64,000 nucleotides of DNA, taken from contig DCUV01000040.1 of assembly GCA_002328585.1 (NCBI GenBank), positions 1 through 64,000 of the forward strand, read 5' to 3'. This DNA is from Spirochaetia bacterium UBA2205. Its GTDB lineage: Bacteria > Spirochaetota > UBA4802 > UB4802. A program made the position numbers and the translations under genes. Positions 35,714-44,855 of the stretch are shown in pieces (position 1 is the first letter of the stretch; each line of letters begins with the position of its first letter). The notes below the pieces were generated by a model. The model had not been told where the DNA came from, made no database searches, and worked only from the letters and a program-made list of their open reading frames with translations.

Positions 35714-36784
35714 ATGAACATAGCTGTTGCCATGAGCGGTGGCGTTGATTCTTCAGTTGCCGCTGCCCTGCTTGTTAAAGAAGGACATACAGTCATTGGA
35801 CTTACTGCAAAGATTTTACTGTGCTCAGAGATGGATGGCAGCCAGCCCCGTTTTGATGTTTGCTGCAGCCCGGAAAACCTGCACGATGCAAAAAAGGTAG
35901 CAAACAGTTTAGGAATCCATCATTACACTGTAAATGTTGAAGATGAATTTTATTGCAAAGTCATTGAACCTTTCTGCAACGAATATTGCAGCGGCAGAAC
36001 ACCAAGCCCCTGCATCAACTGCAACACCTCTATAAAATTTCCAAAACTGTTGCACCAGGCAAAAGAATTAGGCTGCGATACGCTGGCAACAGGACACTAT
36101 GCTTCAGTGTGTAAAAATAGTCGCTATTATATCAAACGCGGGAAAGATGCTGATAAAGACCAATCGTACTTTTTATTTAATCTGAATCAGGAAATACTTG
36201 CTCATGTGCTGCTGCCACTGGGGCTTTACACAAAAGAGGCAATCAGGGCGATAGCTCATGATATGGGTCTTCATATTGCAGGTAAGCCCGAAAGTCAGGA
36301 GGTGTGTTTTGTTCCGGATAACGACTATCCCCGCTATATAGAGCAGCGCACTGGCAAAAGGCTGCCTGCTGGGGATATAGTAACAACCGACGGGAAGGTT
36401 ATAGGCAGGCACAAGGGCATTCATCGGTATACAATAGGGCAGCGGCGGGGACTTGGCATTGCATGGCAGCATCCTCTCTATGTAGTGGCAATTGATGCTG
36501 TAAACAATCGCATTATTGCAGGAAGCAAAGATGAGCTTGTATCCAGCGGACTTATTGCTTCAGGCATAAACTTTATGAAGGCAACCGCATTGAACAGCAC
36601 ACCGGTATGGATAAAAACACGCTCCACACAAAAACCATGTAAAGCTATTGCAACAGCATATAGTGACAGGCTCACCATAATTTTTGACCAGCCTCAGAGC
36701 AGTATAACTCCCGGGCAGGCGGTGGTTTGCTATGATAACGAGGGTGCAATACTGGCAGGCGGTTGGATAGAAGAAAAACTATAG
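35714..36784 (+). CDS. mnmA: tRNA-specific 2-thiouridylase
   Basis: This enzyme adds sulfur to U34 of tRNA Lys, Glu and Gln. The PP-loop is AMSGGVDSSVAA. The active-site Cys pair is in TPSPCINCNTSIKF and SQEVCFVPD; DQSYFLFNL is the other family block. It is 356 residues, normal length. The start is the ATG at 35714 with AAGGAT upstream; a longer frame to 35621 reads through non-conserved sequence. A hairpin-forming repeat begins directly at the stop codon. A GGCGATAGC word occurs near 36249. Confidence 0.95.
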   Translation: MNIAVAMSGGVDSSVAAALLVKEGHTVIGLTAKILLCSEMDGSQPRFDVCCSPENLHDAKKVANSLGIHHYTVNVEDEFYCKVIEPFCNEYCSGRTPSPCINCNTSIKFPKLLHQAKELGCDTLATGHYASVCKNSRYYIKRGKDADKDQSYFLFNLNQEILAHVLLPLGLYTKEAIRAIAHDMGLHIAGKPESQEVCFVPDNDYPRYIEQRTGKRLPAGDIVTTDGKVIGRHKGIHRYTIGQRRGLGIAWQHPLYVVAIDAVNNRIIAGSKDELVSSGLIASGINFMKATALNSTPVWIKTRSTQKPCKAIATAYSDRLTIIFDQPQSSITPGQAVVCYDNEGAILAGGWIEEKL

Positions 36785-36838
36785 GCTCTGACCCCTTTTT
36801 CTCATGAAACCATGCAACCAATGATTGGGGTCAGAGCC
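36784..36838. repeat. Inverted pair of the GGGGTCAGAGCC repeat
   Basis: GGCTCTGACCCC at 36784-36795 and GGGGTCAGAGCC at 36827-36838 form a perfect 12-bp stem with a 31-base loop, starting at the last base of mnmA's stop codon. Single copies occur near 129, 879, 32711 and 38609. This word type resembles REP sequences of the kind mobilised by Y1-family transposases, though no such transposase is in the window. It may also act as an mRNA end structure. Confidence 0.65.
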
Positions 36839-36940
36839 TAACTCAATTACCCCCGATAAAATCAAAAAATGTATAAAAGGCTTGACACAATATAAAGTAT
36901 TATTTATCTTACTATTAAAAGTACTTTTAAGGATATTATT

Positions 36941-37222
36941 GTGATTATCAGAGCAAATGATATAAAAACAAAAGGGGTTAGCTTGTTTGAAAAGCTTATA
37001 GCGCCAGGAGAGGATATCATTATTAATGTACGCGGCAAAAATAAATATGTGGTGCTGGACATTGAACGCTACAAACAATTGCGTGAATTAGAACTTGATA
37101 CAGCTTATAAAAAAGTTATGGATGATATAAAAGCTGGCAACTATAAAAAACAAACCGCCAGAGAGCATGTTGATGATATCGTAAATGAACTATACAATAA
37201 TAATAACAGAAACATACCGTAA
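36941..37222 (+). CDS. Phd/YefM-family antitoxin
   Basis: This 93-residue protein starts at GTG, with AAGGAT upstream. The N-terminal Phd/YefM fold (IRANDIKTKGVSLFEKLI, VRGKNKYVVLDIERYKQL) is followed by a charged helical tail that would bind the toxin. It overlaps the toxin gene by 38 bases, usual for such pairs. It should repress its own promoter together with the toxin. Confidence 0.88.
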   Translation: MIIRANDIKTKGVSLFEKLIAPGEDIIINVRGKNKYVVLDIERYKQLRELELDTAYKKVMDDIKAGNYKKQTAREHVDDIVNELYNNNNRNIP

Positions 37223-37460
37223 AAAAGTCATTAAATTCTCCAGGAAACACCCTGAAATGATACCTACGTATGCAAAAGTATTATCTATTCTGGAAACAAA
37301 TCCCTATCATCCATCATTACGACTGCATAAATTACAGGGAAAATTACATGAATACTATTCCATATCATTGGATACACAGTACAGGATGCTGATTGTATTA
37401 AATATTGATGAAAGCACCATCATACCTATTGATATTGGAACGCATGATGAAATATATTGA
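37185..37460 (+). CDS. RelE/ParE-superfamily toxin
   Basis: This 91-residue protein of the RelE/YafQ type should cleave mRNA on the ribosome. Family features are YRKKVIKFSRKHPEM, LRLHKLQGKLHEYYSISL and RMLIVLNIDE. Its start lies inside the antitoxin gene. Without a structure the ParE alternative cannot be dismissed, since both share the fold. Confidence 0.85.
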   Translation: MNYTIIITETYRKKVIKFSRKHPEMIPTYAKVLSILETNPYHPSLRLHKLQGKLHEYYSISLDTQYRMLIVLNIDESTIIPIDIGTHDEIY

Positions 37461-37524
37461 AAGCATATTGACATACTATCACAACGGTAATGGCGAACAT
37501 TCTTGATAGTACTACTCATGGTAG

Positions 37525-39348
37525 TCAGCACTCATACGGATTATAGTCCTTCACAAAATGCTGTATAAGGCGTTTGCATTCCACAGGGCTTAAGCTTTGG
37601 ACATGGTCAGCTTTTAATGATACCACCTCGTTGACCAGCGCCTTATCAAAACCATTGTGCGCTATTGTATAAATTTTAGTATGCGCTGTTGGCACAAGCT
37701 CTTCTCCCTCATTCCATAATTCTTCCTGCAACTTTTCACCGGGGCGTACTCCCGTATATACGATAGGGATATCAACATCAGGCTGGTATCCTAAAAGTGC
37801 AATCAAATTGCGCGCCACCTCTTCCACACGATATTGTTTTCCCATATCAAGAACAAAAATTTCCCCGCCCTGTGAAAGCACCGTTGCGTTGATAACAAGC
37901 ATCACCGCCTCCGGTATGCTCATAAAATAGCGCGTCATATCAGGATGGGTAATGGTTACCGGGCCTCCCTTTGCAATCTGCTTATAAAACAACGGTATAA
38001 CCGAGCCGCGGCTTCCAATGACATTGCCAAAGCGCACACAGCACGTACGCATACCATTGTTATACGCCAGCGTAACCATCTCGGCAATACGCTTGGTTGC
38101 GCCCATGACGCTTACCGGATGCACCGCCTTATCAGTGGAGATACATACAAACTGTTTAACGCCAGCATGTTTTGAAGCCTCCAGCACCGTTACTGTTCCA
38201 AGACAATTGTTGCGAACAGCTTCCTGAGGATTTTGTTCCATAATATCAACATATTTATGCGCAGCAGCATGAAATACAATATCAGGCTTTTCGTTATTAA
38301 GAATATACCGCATTCGCGTTGCATCATTGATGTCGGCTATGTAGTATCGGATATCAGGCTTATCAAAATATTTTGCATAATCATTCAGCATCAATGTTAA
38401 ATTATATATTGAATGCTCACCCCTGCCCACCGCTATAATAGTTTTTGCTCTGAAATGTAAAAGCTGCCTGCACGCCTCAGAGCCTATACTTCCGCCTGCA
38501 CCGGTAACAAGCACCACCTTACCGGCAAAGAATTGCTCAATAGCATTGCTGTCAACCTGTATTTCCTGGCGCCCTATTAGCTCTTCAACGCCAATACCCT
38601 TAAGCTCGGGGGTCAGAGCCTTTTCAAACAGCCGGCTGACAGCCGGAAGTATGGATATGGTAACAGGATGATCACAGCTCTGGATAATGCTAATAATCCT
38701 ATCCACAGCCTTCTTGGGTGCCGACGGCATGGCAATGATGCACTCTTTTACTGTGTACTGCTGCACCAGCGCCGGAATATCACCGGTTGTGCCAAGCACA
38801 GGTTTGCCGCTTAAAAGCGTGCCAACCTTTTTTTTATCATCATCAACAAATCCTATAATGCTGTCATACCTGCCATTGCGCTTAAACTCGGTTGCTATGG
38901 TTTGTCCAGCTTCACCGGCGCCGGCAATGAGGATAACAGATTTTTTACCCGGGGCGATAGTTACTGAAGATGAGGTTAGCTCCCTTAAAACTATCCTGTA
39001 TGCAATTAACAAAACAAAGCCTGTGCCACATGCAATAAACAGGGTGGCAGCATCCGGAATGGTTATGCCATAGGCAGCGATAAGCAGCAGTACACCGCCC
39101 AGCACAAAGCCTTCGCCGACACGGTAAAAATCCCGTATGGTAGCATACCGCCATACTATGCGATAGCACTGTGCCGCATATAATCCCGCTATCGTACATA
39201 CCGCATGAACTGCTGCAACCTTCATCACAGCATATACCATCCTGTGCAGCAGCATGGACGCTATCACATACCCTGTAATAACGCATGCTATGTCCATCAT
39301 AACCAACGGCATCTGCGAAAGCTGTATACTGTAGAATACCTTTTTCAT
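37525..39348 (-). CDS. Membrane-bound UDP-sugar 4,6-dehydratase (WbpM/CapD/FlaA1-like)
   Basis: This 607-residue protein starts with about four membrane segments, followed by a Rossmann domain with no catalytic motif (VILIAGAGEAGQTIA) and a C-terminal SDR domain with TGAGGSIGSEACRQLL. The Lys of the SDR active site is in VMGATKRIAEM, where this family replaces Tyr by Met. It should make UDP-4-keto-6-deoxy-HexNAc. It is followed after three bases by the aminotransferase, which together would make a 4-amino-4,6-dideoxy sugar. Words AACTATCGCC (38953) and GGGGTCAGAGCC (38609) are inside. Confidence 0.92.
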   Translation of the reverse strand: MKKVFYSIQLSQMPLVMMDIACVITGYVIASMLLHRMVYAVMKVAAVHAVCTIAGLYAAQCYRIVWRYATIRDFYRVGEGFVLGGVLLLIAAYGITIPDAATLFIACGTGFVLLIAYRIVLRELTSSSVTIAPGKKSVILIAGAGEAGQTIATEFKRNGRYDSIIGFVDDDKKKVGTLLSGKPVLGTTGDIPALVQQYTVKECIIAMPSAPKKAVDRIISIIQSCDHPVTISILPAVSRLFEKALTPELKGIGVEELIGRQEIQVDSNAIEQFFAGKVVLVTGAGGSIGSEACRQLLHFRAKTIIAVGRGEHSIYNLTLMLNDYAKYFDKPDIRYYIADINDATRMRYILNNEKPDIVFHAAAHKYVDIMEQNPQEAVRNNCLGTVTVLEASKHAGVKQFVCISTDKAVHPVSVMGATKRIAEMVTLAYNNGMRTCCVRFGNVIGSRGSVIPLFYKQIAKGGPVTITHPDMTRYFMSIPEAVMLVINATVLSQGGEIFVLDMGKQYRVEEVARNLIALLGYQPDVDIPIVYTGVRPGEKLQEELWNEGEELVPTAHTKIYTIAHNGFDKALVNEVVSLKADHVQSLSPVECKRLIQHFVKDYNPYEC

Positions 39349-39351
39349 GGG

Positions 39352-40503
39352 TTATCGTTTATAGTGTTGTGCAATATCAATAACATTGTCTATGACATAG
39401 GCAATCTCTTCATCCTTCATAGCAGGATAGATGGGGAGGCTTATTTCACGCTCGAACACCCACTCCGCAGAAGGAAATTTACAGTAACTATCGCCCAGCC
39501 TGTTTTTAAAATACGTAAAGCGGTACAATGGAATAAAATGCACGCTTGTGTTTATACCGCGCTCTGCAAGTTTGTCAATAAATTGATTGCGGGAAACGGC
39601 AAGCGCCTGCACATTAAGTTTAAGCGGATACAGATGCCATGACGAGCTGCACATTTCCTGTACGCTATACGGAATCAGCGTTTCATGCTGACCAAACGCC
39701 TCCGAATACCGCATGGCTATGGCAGTGCGCATGGCGGTTAGCTTTTGCAACTTAGCCAGTTGCGTCAGCCCCATTGCAGCGGCAATATCGTTCATGTTAT
39801 ATTTATATCCCTGCTGTTCCACATCGTAGTACCAGCTTCCATGATTATCATACCGCTTCCATGCATCGCGATTCATCCCATGCAGGCGCAGCGAACGCAC
39901 CTCATCAGCCCACCTGTTGTTAGCGGTCACAAGCATACCACCCTCACCCGTTGACAGCGTTTTGGTTGCGTAAAAGCTATAGCAACCGCAATGCCCCATC
40001 GTGCCTGCCAGCTTCCCTTTATAATACGATGGCAATGAATGGGCGGCGTCCTCAATGACATAGCAATTGTGCGCCTTTGCACTATCCATGATTGTATCCA
40101 TATCGCATGGGTGCCCTGCATAATGAACGGCTATAACGGCTTTTGTTTTTGGCGATAGTTCTTTTTGAATGGATGCACTATCAATGCAATGGGTTTGTTT
40201 ATCAATATCAGCAAACACCACCGTGGCTCCGCAGTACTCAACCACCTCAGCCGTTGCAACAAAGGTATTTGCAGGGACTATAACCTCGTCGCCACTGCCA
40301 ACACCACAAACCTTTAATGCTAAATGAAGCGCTGCCGTGCACGAGCTTACAGCAACGGCATTGGGCACATTGACATAGCGAGCAAAGGCATCTTCAAATG
40401 CAATGGTTTTTGGACCCATGGTAGTCCATCCGCTTTTAATGGCAGCCACAGCTGCATCAATATCATCATCATCAATATAGGGGACATGGAACGGGATGTT
40501 CAT
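39352..40503 (-). CDS. DegT/DnrJ/EryC1/StrS-type sugar aminotransferase
   Basis: This 383-residue PLP enzyme should transaminate a 4-keto-sugar nucleotide. The PLP Lys is in SFYATKTLSTGEGG; VSSCTAALHLALKV and IEDAAHSLPSYYKGK are other family blocks. The start has AAGGAT upstream. It is followed by the 4,6-dehydratase gene after three bases; the two probably work in sequence. The amino sugar could be a bacillosamine or related acceptor. Two AACTATCGCC words lie inside (39486 and 40151). Confidence 0.9.
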   Translation of the reverse strand: MNIPFHVPYIDDDDIDAAVAAIKSGWTTMGPKTIAFEDAFARYVNVPNAVAVSSCTAALHLALKVCGVGSGDEVIVPANTFVATAEVVEYCGATVVFADIDKQTHCIDSASIQKELSPKTKAVIAVHYAGHPCDMDTIMDSAKAHNCYVIEDAAHSLPSYYKGKLAGTMGHCGCYSFYATKTLSTGEGGMLVTANNRWADEVRSLRLHGMNRDAWKRYDNHGSWYYDVEQQGYKYNMNDIAAAMGLTQLAKLQKLTAMRTAIAMRYSEAFGQHETLIPYSVQEMCSSSWHLYPLKLNVQALAVSRNQFIDKLAERGINTSVHFIPLYRFTYFKNRLGDSYCKFPSAEWVFEREISLPIYPAMKDEEIAYVIDNVIDIAQHYKR

Positions 40504-40607
40504 GGAAGTATATCCTTATGCAAAACATCGTATTATTTCTATTTTCGGATAAAAGCGGCGGTAAGAATATCAAAAGATTTTAATTATAAAGGACCCTGCT
40601 CACTGCT

Positions 40608-40778
40608 TTAATTTGTAATTTCCACCTTTCCAAAATATTTTCTATACTGCAAAATATCATGTATGCCATAGTGATTTTTGTTATATGTAAAAAAATCTAA
40701 ATCCTCGCTTTTTCTGTGTTGTAAATACGTTGCCAGCGCAGATCCACCAGCTAAAACATAGATGTTGTTTTGTTTATT
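40608..40778 (-). pseudogene. Remnant of an AbiEii-type nucleotidyltransferase
   Basis: A 56-codon open frame lies between an in-frame TGA (40779-40781) and a TAA. It contains NIYVLAGGSALATYLQHRKSEDLDFF, a block characteristic of the AbiEii/DUF1814 nucleotidyltransferase toxin fold (LxGGtALa...HRxSxDxDFF). The frame has no start codon and neither end of the family is complete, so this is a decayed fragment. The intact partner antitoxin (AbiEi) is not present. Confidence 0.6.
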
Positions 40779-40980
40779 TCATAAACACATGCACAATTAT
40801 TGTATTATGGTTAATTCGAACAATACGTTTTTTATTATTCAAAATTTTAAAAAATAGCAAATCATTTTTTCAATGCTTGTGCCTTCAGGATATACCAGCT
40901 ATAATGATGATAGCCTCCCTTATTGCAAAGCTGCAGTAGCATAGTGTAAAACATTATTGTTATCAAATGTTTGTTTATAG

Positions 40981-41050
40981 GTTATGTTATGTTATGTTAT
41001 GTTATGTTATGTTATGGTATGGTATGGTATGTTATGGTATGTTATGTTAC
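40981..41050. repeat. GTTAT/GGTAT pentanucleotide tandem repeat
   Basis: There are 14 contiguous 5-base units: seven GTTAT, three GGTAT, then GTTAT, GGTAT, GTTAT, GTTAC. This is about 480 bases before the aminotransferase start and 45 bases after the WecA-like stop. It could be a phase-variable tract, but it lies too far from a start for a simple promoter-spacing role. Confidence 0.9.
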
Positions 41051-41095
41051 ACACAAGCCCACATTAAGTGTATAGTATTCATGATACACTGTTAA

Positions 41096-42211
41096 CTATG
41101 CCTTTGAAAATTTATGTTTTGCACCATGTTTCAATAAACCTTTATTGCTTTTTTTATTATTAGTAATGCCTTCCAATTGAGCAATACGTCTTTCAGCAAC
41201 TGATATGGTGAAGAAAGCAAGGATAGTCAATAAAAATAAAAGTATCATGACAATAATAGATTGGTGAGGTTTAAGATACAGCAACACAATTGAAAAACAT
41301 CCAAGGATTGCCGTGTAGCTGTATAATATCCACAATATCCCTTTGTTACTAAAACCAATATGCAATAATCGATGATGTATATGACTTCTGTCAGCTAAAA
41401 AGATATGATACCCGCCTATAAATCTGTTTTGTATTACATGCATCATATCAATCAGCGGTATTAACAGCAACACCAGCGGTACAAAAAATACTGTTATGGT
41501 AGATGCCTTTTTAATACCTATCAGCGGTAGTATTGCATACATAAAGCCTAAAAAGTATGCACCCCCATCACCCATAAAAATTTTTGCAGGAGGATAGTTA
41601 AAAATAAAAAATCCGCCAATGGCACCCATCAATGCAATTGCTAAAAAAGTAACCACTACCATTCCCTGTAGCCAGCCAATAATTGCCAAAAACGATGAAG
41701 CTATCATTACAATGCCACTGGCAAGCCCATCCATACCGTCAAGCATATTGATGGCATTCATAAATCCAGCAACCCATAACATGGTAACAACATATGATAG
41801 TACGCCAAATTGTATGCTAAATCCAGGAGATATAGTAATCCTGTTAATCTGCAATCCAGCCATGGCAACAAGCAACCCACATGCCAATTGCAATATCAAC
41901 TTGTAGCGTGCAGAAATTTTTTTTATATCATCAATAAATCCTGTCAAAAATGCCAGCAACACTGCCGCAATAAATAGTGGTATATTAAATTGTACTTTAA
42001 AATCATATACTAAAAGGTATATTAATGAACACATAAATCCAACAAAAGTAGATAGTCCACCCAATCTGCTGATTTTGCCCTTATGAATTTTGCGTTCATT
42101 GACATAATCATAAAGACCATTTTTTTGACTAACGTTTATAATTACAGGAATAAATACTAATGAAATAATAAATGCTATAAAAAAAACAACAACCAAATCA
42201 AATACATCCAT
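41096..42211 (-). CDS. WecA/TagO-like polyprenyl-phosphate sugar-phosphate transferase
   Basis: This 371-residue membrane enzyme of about eleven membrane segments should transfer a HexNAc-1-phosphate to undecaprenyl phosphate and start the polysaccharide repeat. Blocks are GFIDDIKKISARYKL, NMLDGMDGLASG, FNYPPAKIFMGDGGAYFLG, and HIHHRLLHIGFS, with the Asp pairs that bind Mg. It lies at the head of the glycosyltransferase block. Confidence 0.92.
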   Translation of the reverse strand: MDVFDLVVVFFIAFIISLVFIPVIINVSQKNGLYDYVNERKIHKGKISRLGGLSTFVGFMCSLIYLLVYDFKVQFNIPLFIAAVLLAFLTGFIDDIKKISARYKLILQLACGLLVAMAGLQINRITISPGFSIQFGVLSYVVTMLWVAGFMNAINMLDGMDGLASGIVMIASSFLAIIGWLQGMVVVTFLAIALMGAIGGFFIFNYPPAKIFMGDGGAYFLGFMYAILPLIGIKKASTITVFFVPLVLLLIPLIDMMHVIQNRFIGGYHIFLADRSHIHHRLLHIGFSNKGILWILYSYTAILGCFSIVLLYLKPHQSIIVMILLFLLTILAFFTISVAERRIAQLEGITNNKKSNKGLLKHGAKHKFSKA

Positions 42212-42440
42212 GACCGGGCACCTTTTTTTGTTTATGATTATAAACCTATACTATGCTTATTTTCAATAGTGCAACAGTTTTTTGTGCTGGTCAAGGATTT
42301 TTATATCTGCATTTTTTTTGTTTCATGTTACTCATCATTCTTAAATTTGGCTGTAACGGAAAAAATCATTATCTACACTTACATCAGAATAGTAGCAAAA
42401 ATATTTAATACATTATTTGGTGAGCTATTACACCAACCTA

Positions 42441-43019
42441 TTACCTGGGAGCGTATCGTTTATAAAATAATATTATTTGATATAATAGAACCAATAAAAA
42501 TAAAGTACTGTACAAAAACAATGCTAAACGTATTTCATGTAACAATAATGAAACTATAATAATAAAATCACGTGTATCTACCATACCTAAACAATATTTT
42601 TTTGATAATTTTATTTCAACATCCCTTTTTTCAATAAGCAACTTTTTGGTATCGCTTATCCATCCGCTCATTACATTGGTAAATATAGAAAGAAAACCCA
42701 ATAATAGATATAGTTCATTGTTATAGTTTTTATATGCTACATAACCTAATACTCCAAAAATTAACAATTCCTTCATTCTATCGAATAAAGAATCTAACCA
42801 TCCACCAAAAGTAGAAGATTTACCTATATATCGAGCTAAATCACCATCAGCAGCATCAAATATTGCAGCAAACCACCATAGTATTGCAGCAACAATAAAA
42901 CTACAATACATTTGATTGAAAAATAGTATTGAACATGTTATTAAGCACAAAACCAATGATATAAAGCTAACAATATTGGGCGTCAACACCGATATAATTT
43001 TTCCGCATTTATATGCCAT
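42441..43019 (-). CDS. CDP-alcohol phosphatidyltransferase, 5' end supplied by an IS
   Basis: This 192-residue membrane enzyme has the CDP-alcohol motif DGDLARYIGKSSTFGGWLDSLFDR, with all the expected Asp. It would join an alcohol-phosphate to a CDP-linked donor. The first 12-13 codons (MAYKCGKIISVL) lie inside the right end of the IS21 remnant (42981-43019); family text begins at TPNIV. Many relatives in polysaccharide clusters carry an N-terminal nucleotidyltransferase domain, which may be what was lost. istB stops two bases before this ATG, so translation may be coupled to the IS gene. It may be functional or a truncated relic. Confidence 0.75.
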   Translation of the reverse strand: MAYKCGKIISVLTPNIVSFISLVLCLITCSILFFNQMYCSFIVAAILWWFAAIFDAADGDLARYIGKSSTFGGWLDSLFDRMKELLIFGVLGYVAYKNYNNELYLLLGFLSIFTNVMSGWISDTKKLLIEKRDVEIKLSKKYCLGMVDTRDFIIIVSLLLHEIRLALFLYSTLFLLVLLYQIILFYKRYAPR

Positions 43020-43021
43020 AC

Positions 43022-43786
43022 CTATTCAAAAGTAACCATTCCAACCTTCAAACGGTCCTTCATACGATATGATTCGCCCTTGAGGCTGAATATATGTGCA
43101 TGATGCAACAGTCTGTCCAGCATAGCTGTCGCAACTGCTTCATCATTCATTAGCTCAGCCCATTTGCTAAATGGTTTATTTGATGTCATAATGATAGATC
43201 CTGTTTCATATCGTGCATTAATAAGCTGAAAAAACAAATATGCCTGCTCAGCCGACAATGGCTCATACCCTACTTCATCCAGCAACAATACGTGAGGTTT
43301 CTCAAGCCACTTCAGTTTTCGTTTTAAACGATTCAAATCACGAGCCCGACTCAGCAGAGCAAGTGAGTCCCTGCAACTCATATAATATGCCGAATACCCT
43401 GAAAGACATGCATGACGTCCTAATGCAAGCATGAGGTGAGTTTTCCCCAGACCGGAGGGGCCAAGGAACAGCACATTCTCTTTGCGCTCAATAAAAGTAA
43501 GGCTTTTCAGTTCATTCAGCCGATGTATGGGCAATCCTCCCTTGAGCCACCCGGTATCAAAATCTTCAAGACGTTTCATAGAAGGCATTCCTGAAAGTTT
43601 AAGACGGGTACGTGCCGATCACTCTTTTCGGGCTGTATACTCAATATCGACCAGTGTCTGTAATGATTCAATAAGTGTTTCTTCCCGCCTTGATGGATCA
43701 CCAAGATAGCTCTCAAGAGAAGCTGCCATGAACATCAACCCTAACGATTCAAGCCGCTGTGATAGTATATCAGTACCGTTTATCAT
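43022..43786 (-). pseudogene. istB: istB, IS21 ATPase, with an internal TGA
   Basis: Without the stop the frame would give 254 residues, the usual IstB size. It begins MINGTDILSQRLESLGLMFM and continues with the AAA+ core: FLGPSGLGKTHLML (Walker A), HVLLLDEVGYEPL (Walker B) and MTSNKPFSKW. An in-frame TGA (43619-43621, codon 56) separates these halves in a region RKE*SARTRLKLSGMPS where relatives have Arg or Asn, so a CGA to TGA change fits. A 188-residue internal frame starts after it, at 43588. Confidence 0.85.
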
Positions 43787-44509
43787 TGCATGCCTCCTTC
43801 CCTATCAGCAAGCTCATCATATTCCGATGGATGGCGTATGATGACATCAGGTACTTGTGTGCGGTTGGTTTGCCGCACGGTTCGGTGTATTCGTGCCCAA
43901 TCATGACGCCAGCGGTTCATGATCGCTGCCTTGTCTTCTTGAAAAACAATGCGTTTTCTCCTCCCTGCAGGCTCAAGGGTAAAGCGTTTCAATGATCGTC
44001 CCTCATGCACTATCTCAGCCTGCATCGTGCGCCGATCTACCCGTAATTCCACAGAAGTGCTGATAAATTCAGGAGTTACAGAATAGCGATTTGTTCCCCA
44101 GGTGATCATCGACTCACGGTTGACTATACAGGGAACTATCAAACGTACATCTAGGTCGACAGCTGGCAGGGGAAGAAGATATCCTTTCTCATGGGTAAAC
44201 CGCTCAGCACGAGATTGGTCAAACCCTCCTATGCGTTTGTCCTGTATTGCATCAATCCAGCGTAATACCGCCTGATTTAGATCAGATATGGATAATCCTT
44301 GCGCCTTTACCTCTTCCCAAAAATTTCTAATTAAATAGCCAATATTGCGCTCAACCTTGCCTTTCGTCTGTGGTCTCCGCACATGACATCGCCTGGGCTC
44401 AAATCCGTAATGTCCTTTCTGTCACACCCAGTACCTTCGCAATTTCTTTCTGCCGTTCACCGTTTGCTTGCATAATTTTTGCATCCATGATTTTCTGCTC
44501 CTTGTTCAT
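43783..44509 (-). pseudogene. istA: istA, IS21 transposase, internally deleted
   Basis: The first 36 codons (MNKEQKIMDAK ... KEIAKVLGVTERTLRI) are an intact helix-turn-helix start. They meet, out of frame near 44400-44412, the C-terminal third: HYGFEPRRCHV then RRPQTKGKVERNIGYLIRNF, where the Glu of the DDE triad lies. The two catalytic Asp and most of the core are deleted. The C-terminal fragment is open for 199 codons from 44382 and ends MQ, overlapping istB's ATG. It cannot be active. Confidence 0.85.
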
Positions 44510-44855
44510 TATAGGGTCTCCCTTGTTGATGGTTTTTTATCATATCCCATCTTCGAGGCTGACCCCTTTTTATTATACAAAAAGCGGAAATTTTATTTCG
44601 GTGTTTTCCGGCAATTTTATATCGGTGATGACAATTAGAGCGCTATGTACCGATAATGTTATCACTCTTCATTTTCCCCACTGAAATAATTGGCTACCTA
44701 CAATCAAAAGGGTAACAACCAAAATAAGTTAATTAACAGCTTGTAACTAACGCAATATTTATGAATATGGTTGATGTACATTCATTAGTGCATAATATCA
44801 ATATATCCTGAAACTACCCAATATACTTGCTAAAGAAATTAAGGATAAAACTTAC

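Larger units (their letters stand above)
40504..41095. other. Intergenic region with a gene remnant and tandem repeat
   Basis: This 592-base region separates the aminotransferase from the WecA-like gene. It holds a 56-codon remnant of an AbiEii-type nucleotidyltransferase (40608-40778) and a 14-unit pentanucleotide tandem repeat (40981-41050), each listed separately. No complete gene is visible. Confidence 0.6.
42981..44633 (-). mobile_element. Degraded IS21-family element
   Basis: The element has deleted istA and broken istB, with istA stop and istB start overlapping as ATGA. Its terminal inverted repeats, read inward, start TGTCATCACCGATATAAAATT (from 44633 down) and CGTCAACACCGATATAATTT (from 42981 up), about 20 of 26 bases matching. 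The left end has a second internal copy (ACACCGAAATAAAATTTCCGC), as in IS21. At about 1.65 kb it is shorter than intact IS21 elements. I see no flanking target duplication. Confidence 0.85.

Noticed and set aside
42269..42559. A plus-strand frame between the WecA-like and CDP-alcohol genes
   Set aside because: It overlaps the end of the CDP-alcohol gene and has a composition like untranslated AT-rich text.
42981..44633. A target-site duplication around the IS21 remnant
   Set aside because: The bases just outside the two ends do not match, so I cannot support a clean insertion.
44370..44684. A plus-strand frame over the IS left end
   Set aside because: It is opposite the deleted istA and terminal repeats and has no protein motif.
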